Notes: generated by a model not told the origin, from the sequence alone. A DNA stretch of 64,000 nt from Methanolobus sp. (GCF_016278365.1 NZ_JADQBZ010000008.1:372001-436000); one strand, 5' to 3'; shown: positions 9,181-18,347, counted from the first letter of the stretch. Numbers and translations: made by a program.

Positions 9181-10299
9181 ATGGAAAATGAGTTACCGGA
9201 TGGATGGGAATGGAAGAAGCTTGGAGACATTATTGAATTAAAGTATGGAAAAGGGCTAAAGGGAGAAAATAGAAACCCGAAAGGGAGTATTCCTGTATAT
9301 GGTTCTAATGGGATTGTTGGATACCACGATGAATCAATGGTTCCAAATCCATGCTTGATTCTTGGAAGAAAGGGGTCAATAGGTTCTGTACACTTGTCTA
9401 ATACATACTGTTGGCCAATTGATACTACTTATTACATAAATCCACCGGCAAATGCTGCTCTCAAGTACCTATACTATTTCTTATCAACATTAAATCTCAA
9501 ATCACTAAACAAATCTACTGCAATTCCAGGACTCAATAGAAACGATGTTTATTCGAAAGATATTCCACTCCCACCTCTCGAAACCCAACATAAAATTGTC
9601 GCTATACTTGAAAAAGCCGAAGAAACTAAAAAACTGCGGGCACAGGCTGATGAACTGACACAGCAGTTCCTGAAGAGTGTGTTTGTGGAGATGTTTGGGG
9701 ACCCAATTGCGAACCCAAAAAGATGGAATAAAAGGAAACTAGGGGAGTTGTGCAGAATAAGAAGAGGTGCTTCTCCACGACCCATTGAAAACTATGTAGG
9801 TGGTACAGTTCCTTGGGTCAAAATAGGAGATGGAACCAAGGGGAACGACATATATATCGAAAATACAGCTGAAAAAATAATAGAAGAAGGTGTCAAAAAA
9901 AGTGTTTTATTGAAAAAAGGCTCTTTAATATTTGCAAATTGTGGAGTTAGTTTAGGTTTTGCACGAATACTCAATATTGATGGTTGTATTCACGACGGCT
10001 GGCTTTCATTGGAAGATATTAGTATCGAATTAAATATAATTTACCTTTTAAAGTTGATAAACAGCATCAGTAACTATTTTAGATTAACTGCTCCTGATGG
10101 AACTCAACCTAACTTGAATACAACAATAATGAAGAACTTTGAAATTCCTGTCCCTCCGTTGTCGATGCAAAACAAATTTGCAGACTTTGTTGAAAATATA
10201 GAAAAAAGTAAACAGACTCAGCAACAATGTCATCAAGAAATTGATATGCTTTTCAATGTACTTATGCAAAAAGCCTTCACCGGAGAACTGGTATCATGA
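9181..10299 (+). CDS. hsdS: Type I restriction-modification specificity subunit
   Basis: The 372-residue protein has two target-recognition halves. The first begins LPDGWEWKKLGDIIELKYG and ends in the conserved IPLPPLETQHKIVAILEKAE helix. The second begins RWNKRKLGELCRIRRGAS and ends IPVPPLSMQNKFADFVENIE. These paired spacer helices set the distance between the two halves of a bipartite recognition site. The gene lies between hsdR (3-bp gap) and hsdM (ATGA overlap), which couples translation. Each recognition domain is somewhat short, at about 150 residues, which is usual for archaeal examples. The recognised sequence cannot be read from the protein. Confidence 0.93.
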   Translation: MENELPDGWEWKKLGDIIELKYGKGLKGENRNPKGSIPVYGSNGIVGYHDESMVPNPCLILGRKGSIGSVHLSNTYCWPIDTTYYINPPANAALKYLYYFLSTLNLKSLNKSTAIPGLNRNDVYSKDIPLPPLETQHKIVAILEKAEETKKLRAQADELTQQFLKSVFVEMFGDPIANPKRWNKRKLGELCRIRRGASPRPIENYVGGTVPWVKIGDGTKGNDIYIENTAEKIIEEGVKKSVLLKKGSLIFANCGVSLGFARILNIDGCIHDGWLSLEDISIELNIIYLLKLINSISNYFRLTAPDGTQPNLNTTIMKNFEIPVPPLSMQNKFADFVENIEKSKQTQQQCHQEIDMLFNVLMQKAFTGELVS

Positions 10300-11807
10300 G
10301 ACTTTCACCTGACAAGAAATCACAGATAGACTCCCTCTGGGATAAATTTTGGAGTGGTGGTCTATCCAATCCTCTATCATCCATTGAACAGATGTCATAC
10401 CTTATCTTCATGAAAAGGCTTGAAGATATGGACATATTGGAACAACGGCGAGCCACTGCAATGGGAAAGGAGTATAAATCCATCTTCGTGGGAAATGAAA
10501 GTTGCAGGTGGTCACACTGGAAACACATGTCAGCTGTGGAGATGCTTCCCCATGTAAGAGATGTGGTTTTCCCCTTCATCAAAAGCATTCACGATGGGGA
10601 GAAAACATTATTCTCCAAACATATGAAAGATGCAGTGTTCATTATTCCGAAGCCTGCGCTGCTAAAAGAAGCTGTTGGGATAATTGATGAACTGGATATC
10701 TCCGCACAATCATCCGATGTACAGGGAGACCTCTATGAGTACCTACTCAGTCAATTATCCACTGCCGGAAAGAATGGTCAATTCAGGACACCAAGACACA
10801 TAATCCGGATGATTGTGGAACTTGTTGACCCGGATGTCAATGACAGAGTTTGTGACCCTGCTTGTGGTACGGGTGGTTTTATCTTCAGTGCCTTCAGGTA
10901 TATTTTGAAGAAGTATACAAGTCCTGACATGGTTGAAATTGATGAAGAAGGAGATTACCATAATCTCATCGGTGACCATATAACCGAGCAAAGTCATTGG
11001 GACAAACTGTACAATGACACTTTTTATGGGTTTGACTTCGATTCAACGATGGTACGCATCGGACTTATGAACATGGTTCTTCATGGTATCAAATCCGCTC
11101 ATCTCGAACTTGTTGATACCCTGTCAAATCAGTATGAAGAAGCGGAAAAATATACAGTCATCCTTGCAAATCCACCGTTCAAGGGTAGTATCGATAAAAC
11201 TGATATCAATGACAAGCTCACTCTTGGAACAACAAAGACCGAGTTGTTGTTTGTAGAGCAGATGATACGCCTGCTTGAGGTCGGCGGCAAATGTGGTGTT
11301 ATTGTTCCCGATGGGGTGCTATTTGGCAGTTCAGGTGCTCATAGAAGCCTTCGGAAGATGCTCCTTGATACATGCCAGCTTGAAGGTATTGTTTCCATGC
11401 CATCGGGCGTATTCAAACCTTATGCCGGGGTTTCCACAGCTGTATTGATATTCACCAAAGGTGATAGTACAGAGAAGGTCTGGTTCTATGATATGGATGC
11501 AGACGGTTATTCACTGGATGATAAGAGAAATCCGATTGACAGGAAGGGAGATATTCCTGATATCATTGCAAGATTCAGGAACCGGAAAACTGAAAACCCC
11601 ACAGACCGAAAGGGCAAGTGCTTTTTTGTACCTGTGAAAGAGATAAAGGATAACAATTATGACCTTTCCATATCCCGATATAAAGAAATCGAATATGAAG
11701 ATGTAAAGTATGAGAAGCCTGAGGTCATTATTGATAAGATTGAAGATTTGGAAAGGCAGATACTGGAAAATATTTCAGAGTTGAGGCAGCTGGTGGGAGA
11801 AAAATAA
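10296..11807 (+). CDS. hsdM: Type I restriction-modification DNA methyltransferase subunit
   Basis: This is an N6-adenine methyltransferase that, with HsdS, protects host DNA. The motifs are DPACGTGGF (SAM binding, residues about 188-196) and ANPPF (NPPF catalytic motif IV, about 290). An N-terminal HsdM helical domain starts near SQIDSLWDKFWSGG. The 503-residue length is typical. Its ATG overlaps the hsdS stop codon by four bases. The gene order R-S-M is less usual than R-M-S. A hairpin terminator follows the stop codon. It appears fully functional. Confidence 0.95.
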   Translation: MRLSPDKKSQIDSLWDKFWSGGLSNPLSSIEQMSYLIFMKRLEDMDILEQRRATAMGKEYKSIFVGNESCRWSHWKHMSAVEMLPHVRDVVFPFIKSIHDGEKTLFSKHMKDAVFIIPKPALLKEAVGIIDELDISAQSSDVQGDLYEYLLSQLSTAGKNGQFRTPRHIIRMIVELVDPDVNDRVCDPACGTGGFIFSAFRYILKKYTSPDMVEIDEEGDYHNLIGDHITEQSHWDKLYNDTFYGFDFDSTMVRIGLMNMVLHGIKSAHLELVDTLSNQYEEAEKYTVILANPPFKGSIDKTDINDKLTLGTTKTELLFVEQMIRLLEVGGKCGVIVPDGVLFGSSGAHRSLRKMLLDTCQLEGIVSMPSGVFKPYAGVSTAVLIFTKGDSTEKVWFYDMDADGYSLDDKRNPIDRKGDIPDIIARFRNRKTENPTDRKGKCFFVPVKEIKDNNYDLSISRYKEIEYEDVKYEKPEVIIDKIEDLERQILENISELRQLVGEK

Positions 11808-11817
11808 GATATGCATA

Positions 11818-11890
11818 CCAAACACCAAGCCGTGTTTGGACACATTTATGATTCATACCAGGGTTTAGGTCAGAGCGTTTATGCCTGACC
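11818..11890 (+). terminator. Tandem hairpins after the hsdRSM operon
   Basis: CCAAACAC (11818-11825) pairs perfectly with GTGTTTGG (11832-11839). A second stem GGTCAG/CTGACC spans 11868-11890. They lie between hsdM and a convergent lipoprotein gene, so they probably end transcripts from both sides. Confidence 0.55.
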
Positions 11891-11926
11891 ATACCTTTCC
11901 GATGTGTATTTCATATACAGTAAATG

Positions 11927-12364
11927 TTATAATAACTGATATCCGGCATTAATCTTGTAATACCTAATATCCTCTGTAAGCACATACGTATCATCAAGAG
12001 TAAAATTAAATGTTTGCTGAGGCTTTAGTTGGATAAATGTGACTGATTTAGTAGTATCCTTATGAGAAAAAGGTAAATTTTTATTTCGATTGTAGAAGGA
12101 TACATTGACTTCAGAAAGGAATATAGTCTTGTCACCTATATTCGTAATGTTCCCTTTGACGATGTATTTGTCTCTCAAATTAAGGTTGACCTTTTCCTTT
12201 TCACATGTATGGAAAACTACTATGTTTGAATCATTAATAACAGAAAATGTATTTGCTCCAGTTGGAGTAAAATCCGAGGATAGGTGGTTAGACTCCAAAC
12301 AACCCAAGGTACTTACTAAAACAAAGAGCAACACATAGAAGGCGGCAATTGATTTCATTTTCAT
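11927..12364 (-). CDS. Small predicted lipoprotein
   Basis: The 145-residue protein starts MKMKSIAAFYVLLFVLVSTLGC, a signal peptide ending in a lipobox cysteine. The rest has alternating beta-rich segments (NLRDKYIVKGNITNIGDKTIFLSEVNVSFYN) that resemble an extracellular immunoglobulin-like or FxLYD domain. I recognise no enzyme motif. The gene faces the hsd operon and is probably monocistronic. Its role in the cell envelope is unknown. Confidence 0.65.
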   Translation of the reverse strand: MKMKSIAAFYVLLFVLVSTLGCLESNHLSSDFTPTGANTFSVINDSNIVVFHTCEKEKVNLNLRDKYIVKGNITNIGDKTIFLSEVNVSFYNRNKNLPFSHKDTTKSVTFIQLKPQQTFNFTLDDTYVLTEDIRYYKINAGYQLL

Positions 12365-12431
12365 ACAACCACACTTACTGCAGATAAAAATATATAATGA
12401 AATATTGATTCATGAGTTAAAAAACTTATTA

Positions 12432-13073
12432 TTACATCAAACTCACAACATGCTGCTTAATTATATTCCTCTCAATATCCGGCGTTATCCTGGCATAGAA
12501 CTTCGCTGTGGTCAACGTACTGCTATGATTCAGCCTGTACGATATAACCTCTAAAGGAACTCCCTGTGAGAGCAGATAGGTCGCCAATCCGTGTCTGAAG
12601 AGATGAGGATGGGTTTTCCTTATCCCTGCAATCTCACTGTACTCCTCGAGCATCTGGTTGACGTACTGTCGGGTGATAATACTCTCGTCCTTTCCGAACC
12701 CTATGAACAACGGACCTTCGACCTTCCATGTTCGAATGTAATTTGAAATAAGCAGTGCAATGTCAGAGTCTATGCTCAGGGTGTGCCATACACTTCTTTT
12801 TTTCACGTAAAATTTGATTGTCAGGCCACGGAAGTCAATGTTTTCGGTCCTGATGCTCAACACATCACTAATCCTTCCGGCAGTTATCCACATCATCTGA
12901 AGGAGGAGTTTGTTTCGTTCCTTTATCTGCAGATTGCGTATAGATTTACGTTTGAGGTTATTATATTTGATTTCAACAGCTTCGAGCAATGAATGATATT
13001 CATTAATAGTCAGGTAATCTGTTGCTTCCTGCAATACTAAGTCTCTTGTTTGAAATGGAATTATTCCTGTCAT
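12432..13073 (-). CDS. Tyrosine recombinase, catalytic-domain-only form
   Basis: The active-site set is complete: Arg in TAGRISDVLS, Lys in YVKKRSVWHTL, HLFRHG (His-x-x-Arg), His in RLNHSST, and the nucleophile Tyr in KFYARI. At 213 residues it lacks most of the N-terminal core-binding domain of XerA-like enzymes, whose usual length is about 280-300 residues. A short N-terminal helix region remains. AGGAAAA precedes the ATG. Such short recombinases are seen in mobile regions of methanogens. It may catalyse excision or inversion here. It is isolated between two small genes, with no obvious att site beside it. Confidence 0.82.
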   Translation of the reverse strand: MTGIIPFQTRDLVLQEATDYLTINEYHSLLEAVEIKYNNLKRKSIRNLQIKERNKLLLQMMWITAGRISDVLSIRTENIDFRGLTIKFYVKKRSVWHTLSIDSDIALLISNYIRTWKVEGPLFIGFGKDESIITRQYVNQMLEEYSEIAGIRKTHPHLFRHGLATYLLSQGVPLEVISYRLNHSSTLTTAKFYARITPDIERNIIKQHVVSLM

Positions 13074-13336
13074 TTTTCCTGCACTCCTTTTTGTTTACAA
13101 TAAAAGGAAATGTAGGAGAATATAAACATTTTGTATACTTTAGTTGGATAATTTATGCAAGAAAACAGATGTAATCGAACCCTAATGTTTACATTTTATC
13201 TAATTTTGTAAAAGACTATTTTGTTAAACATGTAGATTATTGTTTTTCATATTTTTATATACAAAAAATCTATATATTAATTTGTTAATTATACTCTTAA
13301 CTTTTACACTATGTGCTAAAAACTTGGAGAATTTCA

Positions 13337-13798
13337 ATGGTAAGTATTGTAAGAATTCAAGAGCTAATAAAGAATGCAGGTTGTCCCAAGTGCGGGAAGC
13401 CTATAGACCACGTATGGTTCTGTCGAAACGATTACATGCCATGTGAACCCATTTTCATGAAGCACCTTGCCCCAAGAATATGTAAATTGAAGCCTGTCTA
13501 CGGTACATATCGTATCTGCGTTTCTGATAGTGAACGTCATAAAGAATGCAAGCTTTTGAACCCCGATTTCAAGATTTTTAAGAACCTAAATCTCAAAGAA
13601 ATTCAAAATTTCATGCAAGAACATACCTGTCCAAAATGTGGCGATTCCATAGATATCCTTGAAATAAACATTGGCGATAAATCAAGAAAAGAGAATGTCA
13701 AATTAATCCATGTCAGTTCAAGGCACTCAGACGGCAGTATTTATTCTTATAGTGAATGTTTTTTAAATAATAACCAATTCTACGACATGATGATTTAA
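13337..13798 (+). CDS. Hypothetical protein with two zinc-ribbon CPKC motifs
   Basis: The start at 13337 (GGAGA upstream) is preferred over 13313. The 153-residue protein contains CPKCGKPIDHVWFC near the N-terminus and CPKCGDSIDILE near residue 103. These are two half zinc ribbons with further cysteines between them. No enzyme motif is seen. The two ribbons have a similar CPKCG.(P/S)ID core, suggesting internal duplication. Zinc-dependent nucleic acid or protein binding is plausible but not shown. It is convergent with the DUF3800 gene, with a hairpin (AAAGGT/ACCTTT) between them near 13830-13855. Confidence 0.6.
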   Translation: MVSIVRIQELIKNAGCPKCGKPIDHVWFCRNDYMPCEPIFMKHLAPRICKLKPVYGTYRICVSDSERHKECKLLNPDFKIFKNLNLKEIQNFMQEHTCPKCGDSIDILEINIGDKSRKENVKLIHVSSRHSDGSIYSYSECFLNNNQFYDMMI

Positions 13799-13893
13799 AA
13801 AATATTCTACTGCATGTTGTATAAAAAAGGTCCTACCATTTGGCACCTTTGATTTTTAATTTTAATAATGAAATGTCCCTTCAAAATTAACAT

Positions 13894-15018
13894 TCAAAAC
13901 CATCTATCAAGAGTTGCTACACTTGGGTCTGTAATAATAATAGGACGGTTGAAATAAAAAGGGTTATCATGATTAAAATCAGCTTTATCACCATAAATTG
14001 TTAGACATGACATTATATCGCCTCTCGGAATTTCTCTTTTTGGAAAGAATGAGACTTGATAAGCTCTCTTAAAATGGTTAAACTCACGATAATAACTTCC
14101 AATCCAACCAGGACCATCTGGATTTCTTTTTCTATCAACCAAGACTTCCATTACAGGTTTAAATTTGAATCCAATCGCTTTTTTATTTGAATTGGTATTC
14201 CCATGAAGGCAAACATATGTGGCTCCCAGTATGATATCCATAAGTTGAATTAAATGAGATTCTTCGGAGTTACTTTTTCGATGGTCAGAATCAATAAATT
14301 GAATCTCATCATTGATTATGTTAACTCTTTCGATTTCATCGCAAACTTTACTTATTGCATGCCAAGGAAATAAGTCATGTGATTGTTGGTTCCCTGCATC
14401 GTGATATATAGTATTAATGACGACTTCAAAATCCTTGAAAAAGTAGTTCAGTCCTCCTTTCAAGACTGTACGATAAAAGCGATTGTAGAGATTATAATCC
14501 ACATCTGAGCCAGTACCAAATTGTCGAAGGTCCATCTTTGTGAGATTTAATCCCAGAATATTGAAGTACAAAATCTTACGGTGATTGATGCAAGCTTTTT
14601 TCTGAATGAAGTTAATCCATTTTTCTGCAACCCTGAATTTCGCATCTGTTCCTAATTCATTATAATGGATTTCGGTATTATTTTTTGTATGGAACCTACA
14701 CTGTTGAGAACATTCAGATTCAGAATGATGCCAGTTATTGTGTTGTATGCATCTACAGTTGTTCAGGATAGTCAGGAGTTCTTCCTTGTATTGGAGTGGA
14801 ACAAAAAGAGCGCCAATATACATCCATTTCGACCCATCAGAGGGGTCTTCAACCTCATATATTTCATCACAATAAATATTGAGCTCAATTTTGTTTTTAA
14901 CATGTACCAAATTAATAAAAACCCCTTCAGCAATTTTATGTTTACTATGTGAAGTGCTTACAAAATAAAAATGTTTTGATTTGTATTCATAGGTTGGCTT
15001 AAGCAGAAAACACTTCAC
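13894..15018 (-). CDS. DUF3800-like protein with a Cys/His cluster
   Basis: The 374-residue protein shows the DUF3800 pattern. An early acidic strand (IYCDEIYEV) is followed by WMYIGALFVP, the IHYNEL segment, and late HLIQLMDIILGATY, the family's QLxDxxxGA signature. These features resemble an RNase H-like fold, and members occur in defence and mobile regions. Unusually, a cluster of Cys and His (CRCIQHNNWHHSESECSQQCRFH) sits near residues 89-110, suggesting a bound metal. The start is GTG with a weak ribosome site. A hairpin-rich region lies just upstream. Nuclease activity is inference from the fold. Confidence 0.65.
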   Translation of the reverse strand: MKCFLLKPTYEYKSKHFYFVSTSHSKHKIAEGVFINLVHVKNKIELNIYCDEIYEVEDPSDGSKWMYIGALFVPLQYKEELLTILNNCRCIQHNNWHHSESECSQQCRFHTKNNTEIHYNELGTDAKFRVAEKWINFIQKKACINHRKILYFNILGLNLTKMDLRQFGTGSDVDYNLYNRFYRTVLKGGLNYFFKDFEVVINTIYHDAGNQQSHDLFPWHAISKVCDEIERVNIINDEIQFIDSDHRKSNSEESHLIQLMDIILGATYVCLHGNTNSNKKAIGFKFKPVMEVLVDRKRNPDGPGWIGSYYREFNHFKRAYQVSFFPKREIPRGDIMSCLTIYGDKADFNHDNPFYFNRPIIITDPSVATLDRWF

Positions 15019-15084
15019 TATGTATTCAACATTTTCAAATCATGCCGCTGCATATTTTTTGGACTCCTATATGTGATGCTAGTT

Positions 15085-15250
15085 CGGTGAACTTTGGCAC
15101 TTGTGCCAAGTCACCGGACGAAACGAATAACGTGAGTGGGCATGAATCGAAGGGTGTGACCCCCCTTCATATATGCCCACATCCGGCCACAAATGGTGTT
15201 CGTAATATATGCCCAAAAGCCGGACAAATATGCGCTCACTCGTTTGACCA
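15085..15250. repeat. Two large hairpins and degenerate repeats upstream of the DUF3800 gene
   Basis: Hairpin A (15085-15116) pairs CGGTGA..CTT..GGCAC with GTGCCAAGTCACCG, with two single-base bulges. Hairpin B (15136-15180) pairs GTGGGCAT with ATGCCCAC, and inside it GAAGGG with CCCTTC. ATATATGCCCA followed by CCGG occurs twice in direct order (about 15169 and 15207) and ATGCCCA..CCGG once inverted. The 240-base gap contains no gene. The ORF track entries at 15042 and 15079 are artefacts of it. Confidence 0.6.
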
Positions 15251-15259
15251 CATCGGAGG

Positions 15260-15754
15260 TCACATGTATGTTTTTCCGATATAATTCCTACAGGCGAAGA
15301 ATACAGCAATACTCTTACATGTGAGAATTTCATCATACATTTTATGTAGGTCTGCAATCTTCATGAGACTCAGTTTTGCCGGGTTCAAGCCCATATACTC
15401 ACCAAGTTCCATCAACTCAGTCCGTGAAAGAGACCGGATAATTTCCATTGACTGCTGATAGTTTGACTTCTTCCTTTCGTTAATACGTTGTTTCTCCGTC
15501 AATGCGAACTTGAATTTCGATTGTTTGTCAATATGGTTAGATGATTTCAGAGCTGTGACCTGTTCACGCATTTTTCCAATGTGTGTACTGGCGATAACAG
15601 AAGATGCATCTGTTTCTCCAAGTAACTCCTCAACCGTATCAATGGATTGGTCCCGCTCCCAGCAACTCAGCGAGTCCCAATAGTGAATTAAATTTTTTAG
15701 CTCATCACTTGCCATATCGATTTTCAATTCTTCTGGTACGTTTTTTTCCGTCAT
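15260..15754 (-). CDS. Hypothetical protein with a SAP-like C-terminal segment
   Basis: The 164-residue soluble, charged protein has GAGGA before its ATG. It has a helical N-terminal half (SDELKNLIHYWDSLSCWERD), a lysine-rich middle, and a C-terminal stretch LSRTELMELGEYMGLNPAKL that resembles a SAP-type helix-extension-helix for DNA binding. The similarity is by eye only. It is followed by the hairpin cluster at 15.1 kb and then the DUF3800 gene on the same strand. I recognise no established family. Confidence 0.5.
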   Translation of the reverse strand: MTEKNVPEELKIDMASDELKNLIHYWDSLSCWERDQSIDTVEELLGETDASSVIASTHIGKMREQVTALKSSNHIDKQSKFKFALTEKQRINERKKSNYQQSMEIIRSLSRTELMELGEYMGLNPAKLSLMKIADLHKMYDEILTCKSIAVFFACRNYIGKTYM

Positions 15755-16124
15755 ATATATTCCTCAGAATGTAATTAGATGATATTTGCAATCAGGTCCT
15801 GTATTTTTGCATTTCGCGTTGAATGTCACTGACTGAAACTTTTTCAATATTTCATGCACAATAATAAAATACATCAGAGAGAATATAAACGTTGTGTGGT
15901 GGGTTTAATCACTTTTCATATGGCAGAGCCACATGCAAGTTTCGGATTACAGTAAAACAGTGATGCAGAGTAGACGTTCCAATTGATACAAAATGATGTG
16001 TTGAAAAAACATTATTTAGAGAACTCAGATTATCATGTTTATTTATAACAAGTGCATGCATATTGAACGCTTGTGCAGACATCATCTCAATAAAAATCCA
16101 TTTAATGATTTATAGGACAGTAAG
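15755..16124. other. Intergenic stretch between divergent genes
   Basis: No gene is seen. It should hold promoters for the leftward gene at 15754 and the rightward DUF1699 gene at 16125, whose ribosome site ATAGGA is visible. The AT-rich segments near 15860-15890 and 16035-16050 are possible TATA regions. Confidence 0.4.
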
Positions 16125-16526
16125 ATGAGAATCAGAGTTGTAAGCTCAAAGGATGAGATAAATACTCTTGAATATAATGAGCAGATAGTTCATTTTACCT
16201 TCAGACCTTCAAACGAGGATATATTATCACTGGTGACACAGTGTCCAGACGTGAAAGCAATCCACATATCACAGTCTCACAAGAAAACTATCTCAAAATC
16301 CACAGAGATGTTACTAGAGATGCAAGATATTATCCTCATTGTGGGTAATATATGGGGGCACAGGAAAGACATCAATCAATATGTGGATGTTTCAAAGGGT
16401 ATGTATCACCGTATCAACCATTATAGGGCGAATGGATTTTCAGATGTGGAAATAGAAGCAAGGCTCATTGAAGAAATGTATGTGAGTGCTGACATTATTC
16501 AATTTTTCCTCAAAAACGGCGAGTAG
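16125..16526 (+). CDS. DUF1699 family protein, copy 1
   Basis: The 133-residue protein starts MRIRVVSSKDEINTLEYNEQ and contains FRPSNEDIL, CPDVKAIHISQSHKKT and WGHRKDINQY. These segments define a family of uncharacterised proteins (DUF1699) that I know from Methanosarcinales. It is about 55-60 per cent identical by eye to the gene at 17865, so the two are paralogues of exactly the same length. The invariant WGHRKDIN core and conserved CP suggest an active or binding site. Function is unknown. The second copy lies 1.3 kb downstream with one opposite-strand gene and a possible gene remnant between. Confidence 0.8.
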   Translation: MRIRVVSSKDEINTLEYNEQIVHFTFRPSNEDILSLVTQCPDVKAIHISQSHKKTISKSTEMLLEMQDIILIVGNIWGHRKDINQYVDVSKGMYHRINHYRANGFSDVEIEARLIEEMYVSADIIQFFLKNGE

Positions 16527-16843
16527 TATCTAACTCACTTGGTTTTCTAAGACCATAATCATTTTTCTATGTTGTCCGTGTAGCTCAAGACTATCAGATA
16601 GGATGAGTACAATGTCAAAAGGTAAATCACACTCGTTTCGTATAAATCACTATAAATATACGCATTGAATAATTGAATGTCTGCAGCATTCTCTGAATTC
16701 GAAAGAGGAATTGAAATGCTCCTGTTTTAAATAAAATACGTTAGGCATTATATGAAATCATAATGTCCTTATACTCTGTGGAATTTGTCATACTTTTTTG
16801 ATACTGAATACTTTATTCGGGAGCCAGAAAATCTTCAGATTTA
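16527..16843. other. Intergenic stretch
   Basis: I see no gene longer than about 20 codons. A short D-arm-like TAGCTCA at 16580 has no matching tRNA T-arm. The left part follows the DUF1699 gene and the right part the 3' end of a convergent gene. Confidence 0.35.
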
Positions 16844-17251
16844 CTACTTCCGTTTCCATATATTTGTATGTGAGTTTCCATTTTCATCAGTTTCAGATTC
16901 AAAAATACAGGCAGTACCGTCAAGGCGAGAGAACTTTGGAGACAATGCAAAGTAATATACAACTCCTTGAAAACGGTCTGCAGGACCATTATCTTTGAGC
17001 TTTCCCATTCTAGAAGTTATGTATTTAAGAGCGTCTCCTTCTTCAGTCATGTTGATTCCTCGACCTTTACCGTAAAGTATGCCCTCTTCCGTGGTAACAG
17101 TTGAGTATGTAAATATATCGGAAACCTCAAATCCCAGCAGTTTACCATGTCCCTGTCCAATAGTTTCAATTATGGGTCCGTAGCTCCTCGATGGAAGCAC
17201 CCTGCTAGCGACCTTTTTACTATCGGACTCACCTATCATTTCACCTAACAT
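16844..17251 (-). CDS. Hypothetical protein, 135 residues
   Basis: The soluble protein begins MLGEMIGESDSKKVASRVLP and contains GPIIETIGQGHGKLLGFEV, EGILYGKGRGINMTEEGD and FQGVVYYFALSPKFSRLDGT. The many beta strands and regular glycines suggest a small beta-barrel, perhaps lipocalin- or cyclase-like. I know similar sequences only as conserved hypotheticals. No signal peptide is seen. GAGAG lies upstream of the ATG. It lies between the two DUF1699 paralogues on the opposite strand. Confidence 0.6.
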   Translation of the reverse strand: MLGEMIGESDSKKVASRVLPSRSYGPIIETIGQGHGKLLGFEVSDIFTYSTVTTEEGILYGKGRGINMTEEGDALKYITSRMGKLKDNGPADRFQGVVYYFALSPKFSRLDGTACIFESETDENGNSHTNIWKRK

Positions 17252-17400
17252 AAAAGTACTCTCATTTATTAATTGAAGAAAATAAGATTTAAAGTATCAC
17301 GAAACAAAAATCATTACATAAAAACCACTCAGGATTTATCAGTCACCAGAGACATATTTAATTAAGTGGTGGGACATTACTTACTGGGTCGAATAGGTGA

Positions 17401-17697
17401 AATTGGGGAAAAAAGACAGATGGTTCTACAGTTGGTAAGATAGGATTCTACTTTTCTAGGTACGGAATTTTACATCTATACAATGTTAAAGACATTATTG
17501 ATTTTGAAACACTACACGATGTCGTAAAACAGCTGGACATCATGGTAAAAGAACGATTTGAGCCATTGCCTCTTGCAACATCACCTGAAGTCATGAGACA
17601 TTCAGATGTTGTTACAGTAGAAGACCGAATAGAACCATTGCCAAAATCGGCTAAAAACAGGTCTATATTACTCTTATATCCGAAAAACTGCGTATGA
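17401..17697 (+). pseudogene. Possible remnant of a gene without a start codon
   Basis: The 612-base gap 17252-17864 is not wholly empty. On the plus strand 98 open codons encode protein-like sequence (GILHLYNVKDIIDFETLHDVV, MVKERFEPLPLATSPEV) and end in TGA at 17695. The only in-frame ATG is internal, at 17542. The minus-strand ORF listed at 17448 is serine/threonine-rich and looks like its shadow. I infer a truncated gene, possibly a fragment brought in with the second DUF1699 copy. No family is recognised. Confidence 0.35.
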
Positions 17698-17864
17698 TGA
17701 TTTTGAAGTTTCAACGTTGAAACTTACATTGCAACTATCTTTAATATCAATAAATCATTTGTGTGAAAAAATGACTTTGACAGACTACTGTATATACAGT
17801 CGTTTTTAAATAACTTGTAAGCGTAACGCCGTGAAAATCAATTTATGCACATGGTGAAGATAAA

Positions 17865-18266
17865 ATGAAAATCCGAGTAGTAAGTTCAAAAGATGAAATT
17901 AATTCCCTTGGTCCAAACGAACAAATGATACACTTTGCATTCCGACCATCAAATACGGATATCTTTACGCTTATAACCAAGTGTCCAGATGTTAAAGCCC
18001 TACACATCCCGCAATCATACATCAAAACTGTTTCCAAATCAATTCGCATGTTCCTTGAGATGAAAGGTATCGCTCTCCTGGAAGGCGATGTATGGGGTCA
18101 CAGGAAGGATATCAACGAGTATTCCGAGATTTCGCAGGGTGTTTATGACCGTATAGACGAATACAGGATAGATGGTCTATCGGATGAAGAGATTGAGGGC
18201 AAGATGAGTAGGGATTTACATATGGGGACAGACCTAATCAGATTCCTGTTGAAAAATAAGAAATGA
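17865..18266 (+). CDS. DUF1699 family protein, copy 2
   Basis: Like the gene at 16125 it has 133 residues, starting MKIRVVSSKDEINSLGPNEQ, with FRPSNTDIF, CPDVKALHIPQSYIKT and WGHRKDINEY. A strong ribosome site GGTGAAGAT precedes the ATG. Differences between copies concentrate in the C-terminal third (DEEIEGKMSRDLHMGTDL versus DVEIEARLIEEMYVSADI), which may be where specificity changed. The family has no known function. Confidence 0.8.
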   Translation: MKIRVVSSKDEINSLGPNEQMIHFAFRPSNTDIFTLITKCPDVKALHIPQSYIKTVSKSIRMFLEMKGIALLEGDVWGHRKDINEYSEISQGVYDRIDEYRIDGLSDEEIEGKMSRDLHMGTDLIRFLLKNKK

Positions 18267-18347
18267 TTGGTATTCTTTCAGTTTTTAAATACCTTTCATA
18301 ATTTCATTTTTGCAGGGTTAATCATAAACACCTAAACCTGTAATTAT

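Noticed and set aside
16574-16600. tRNA D-arm-like TAGCTCA
   Set aside because: No T-arm, acceptor stem or anticodon arm can be built around it.
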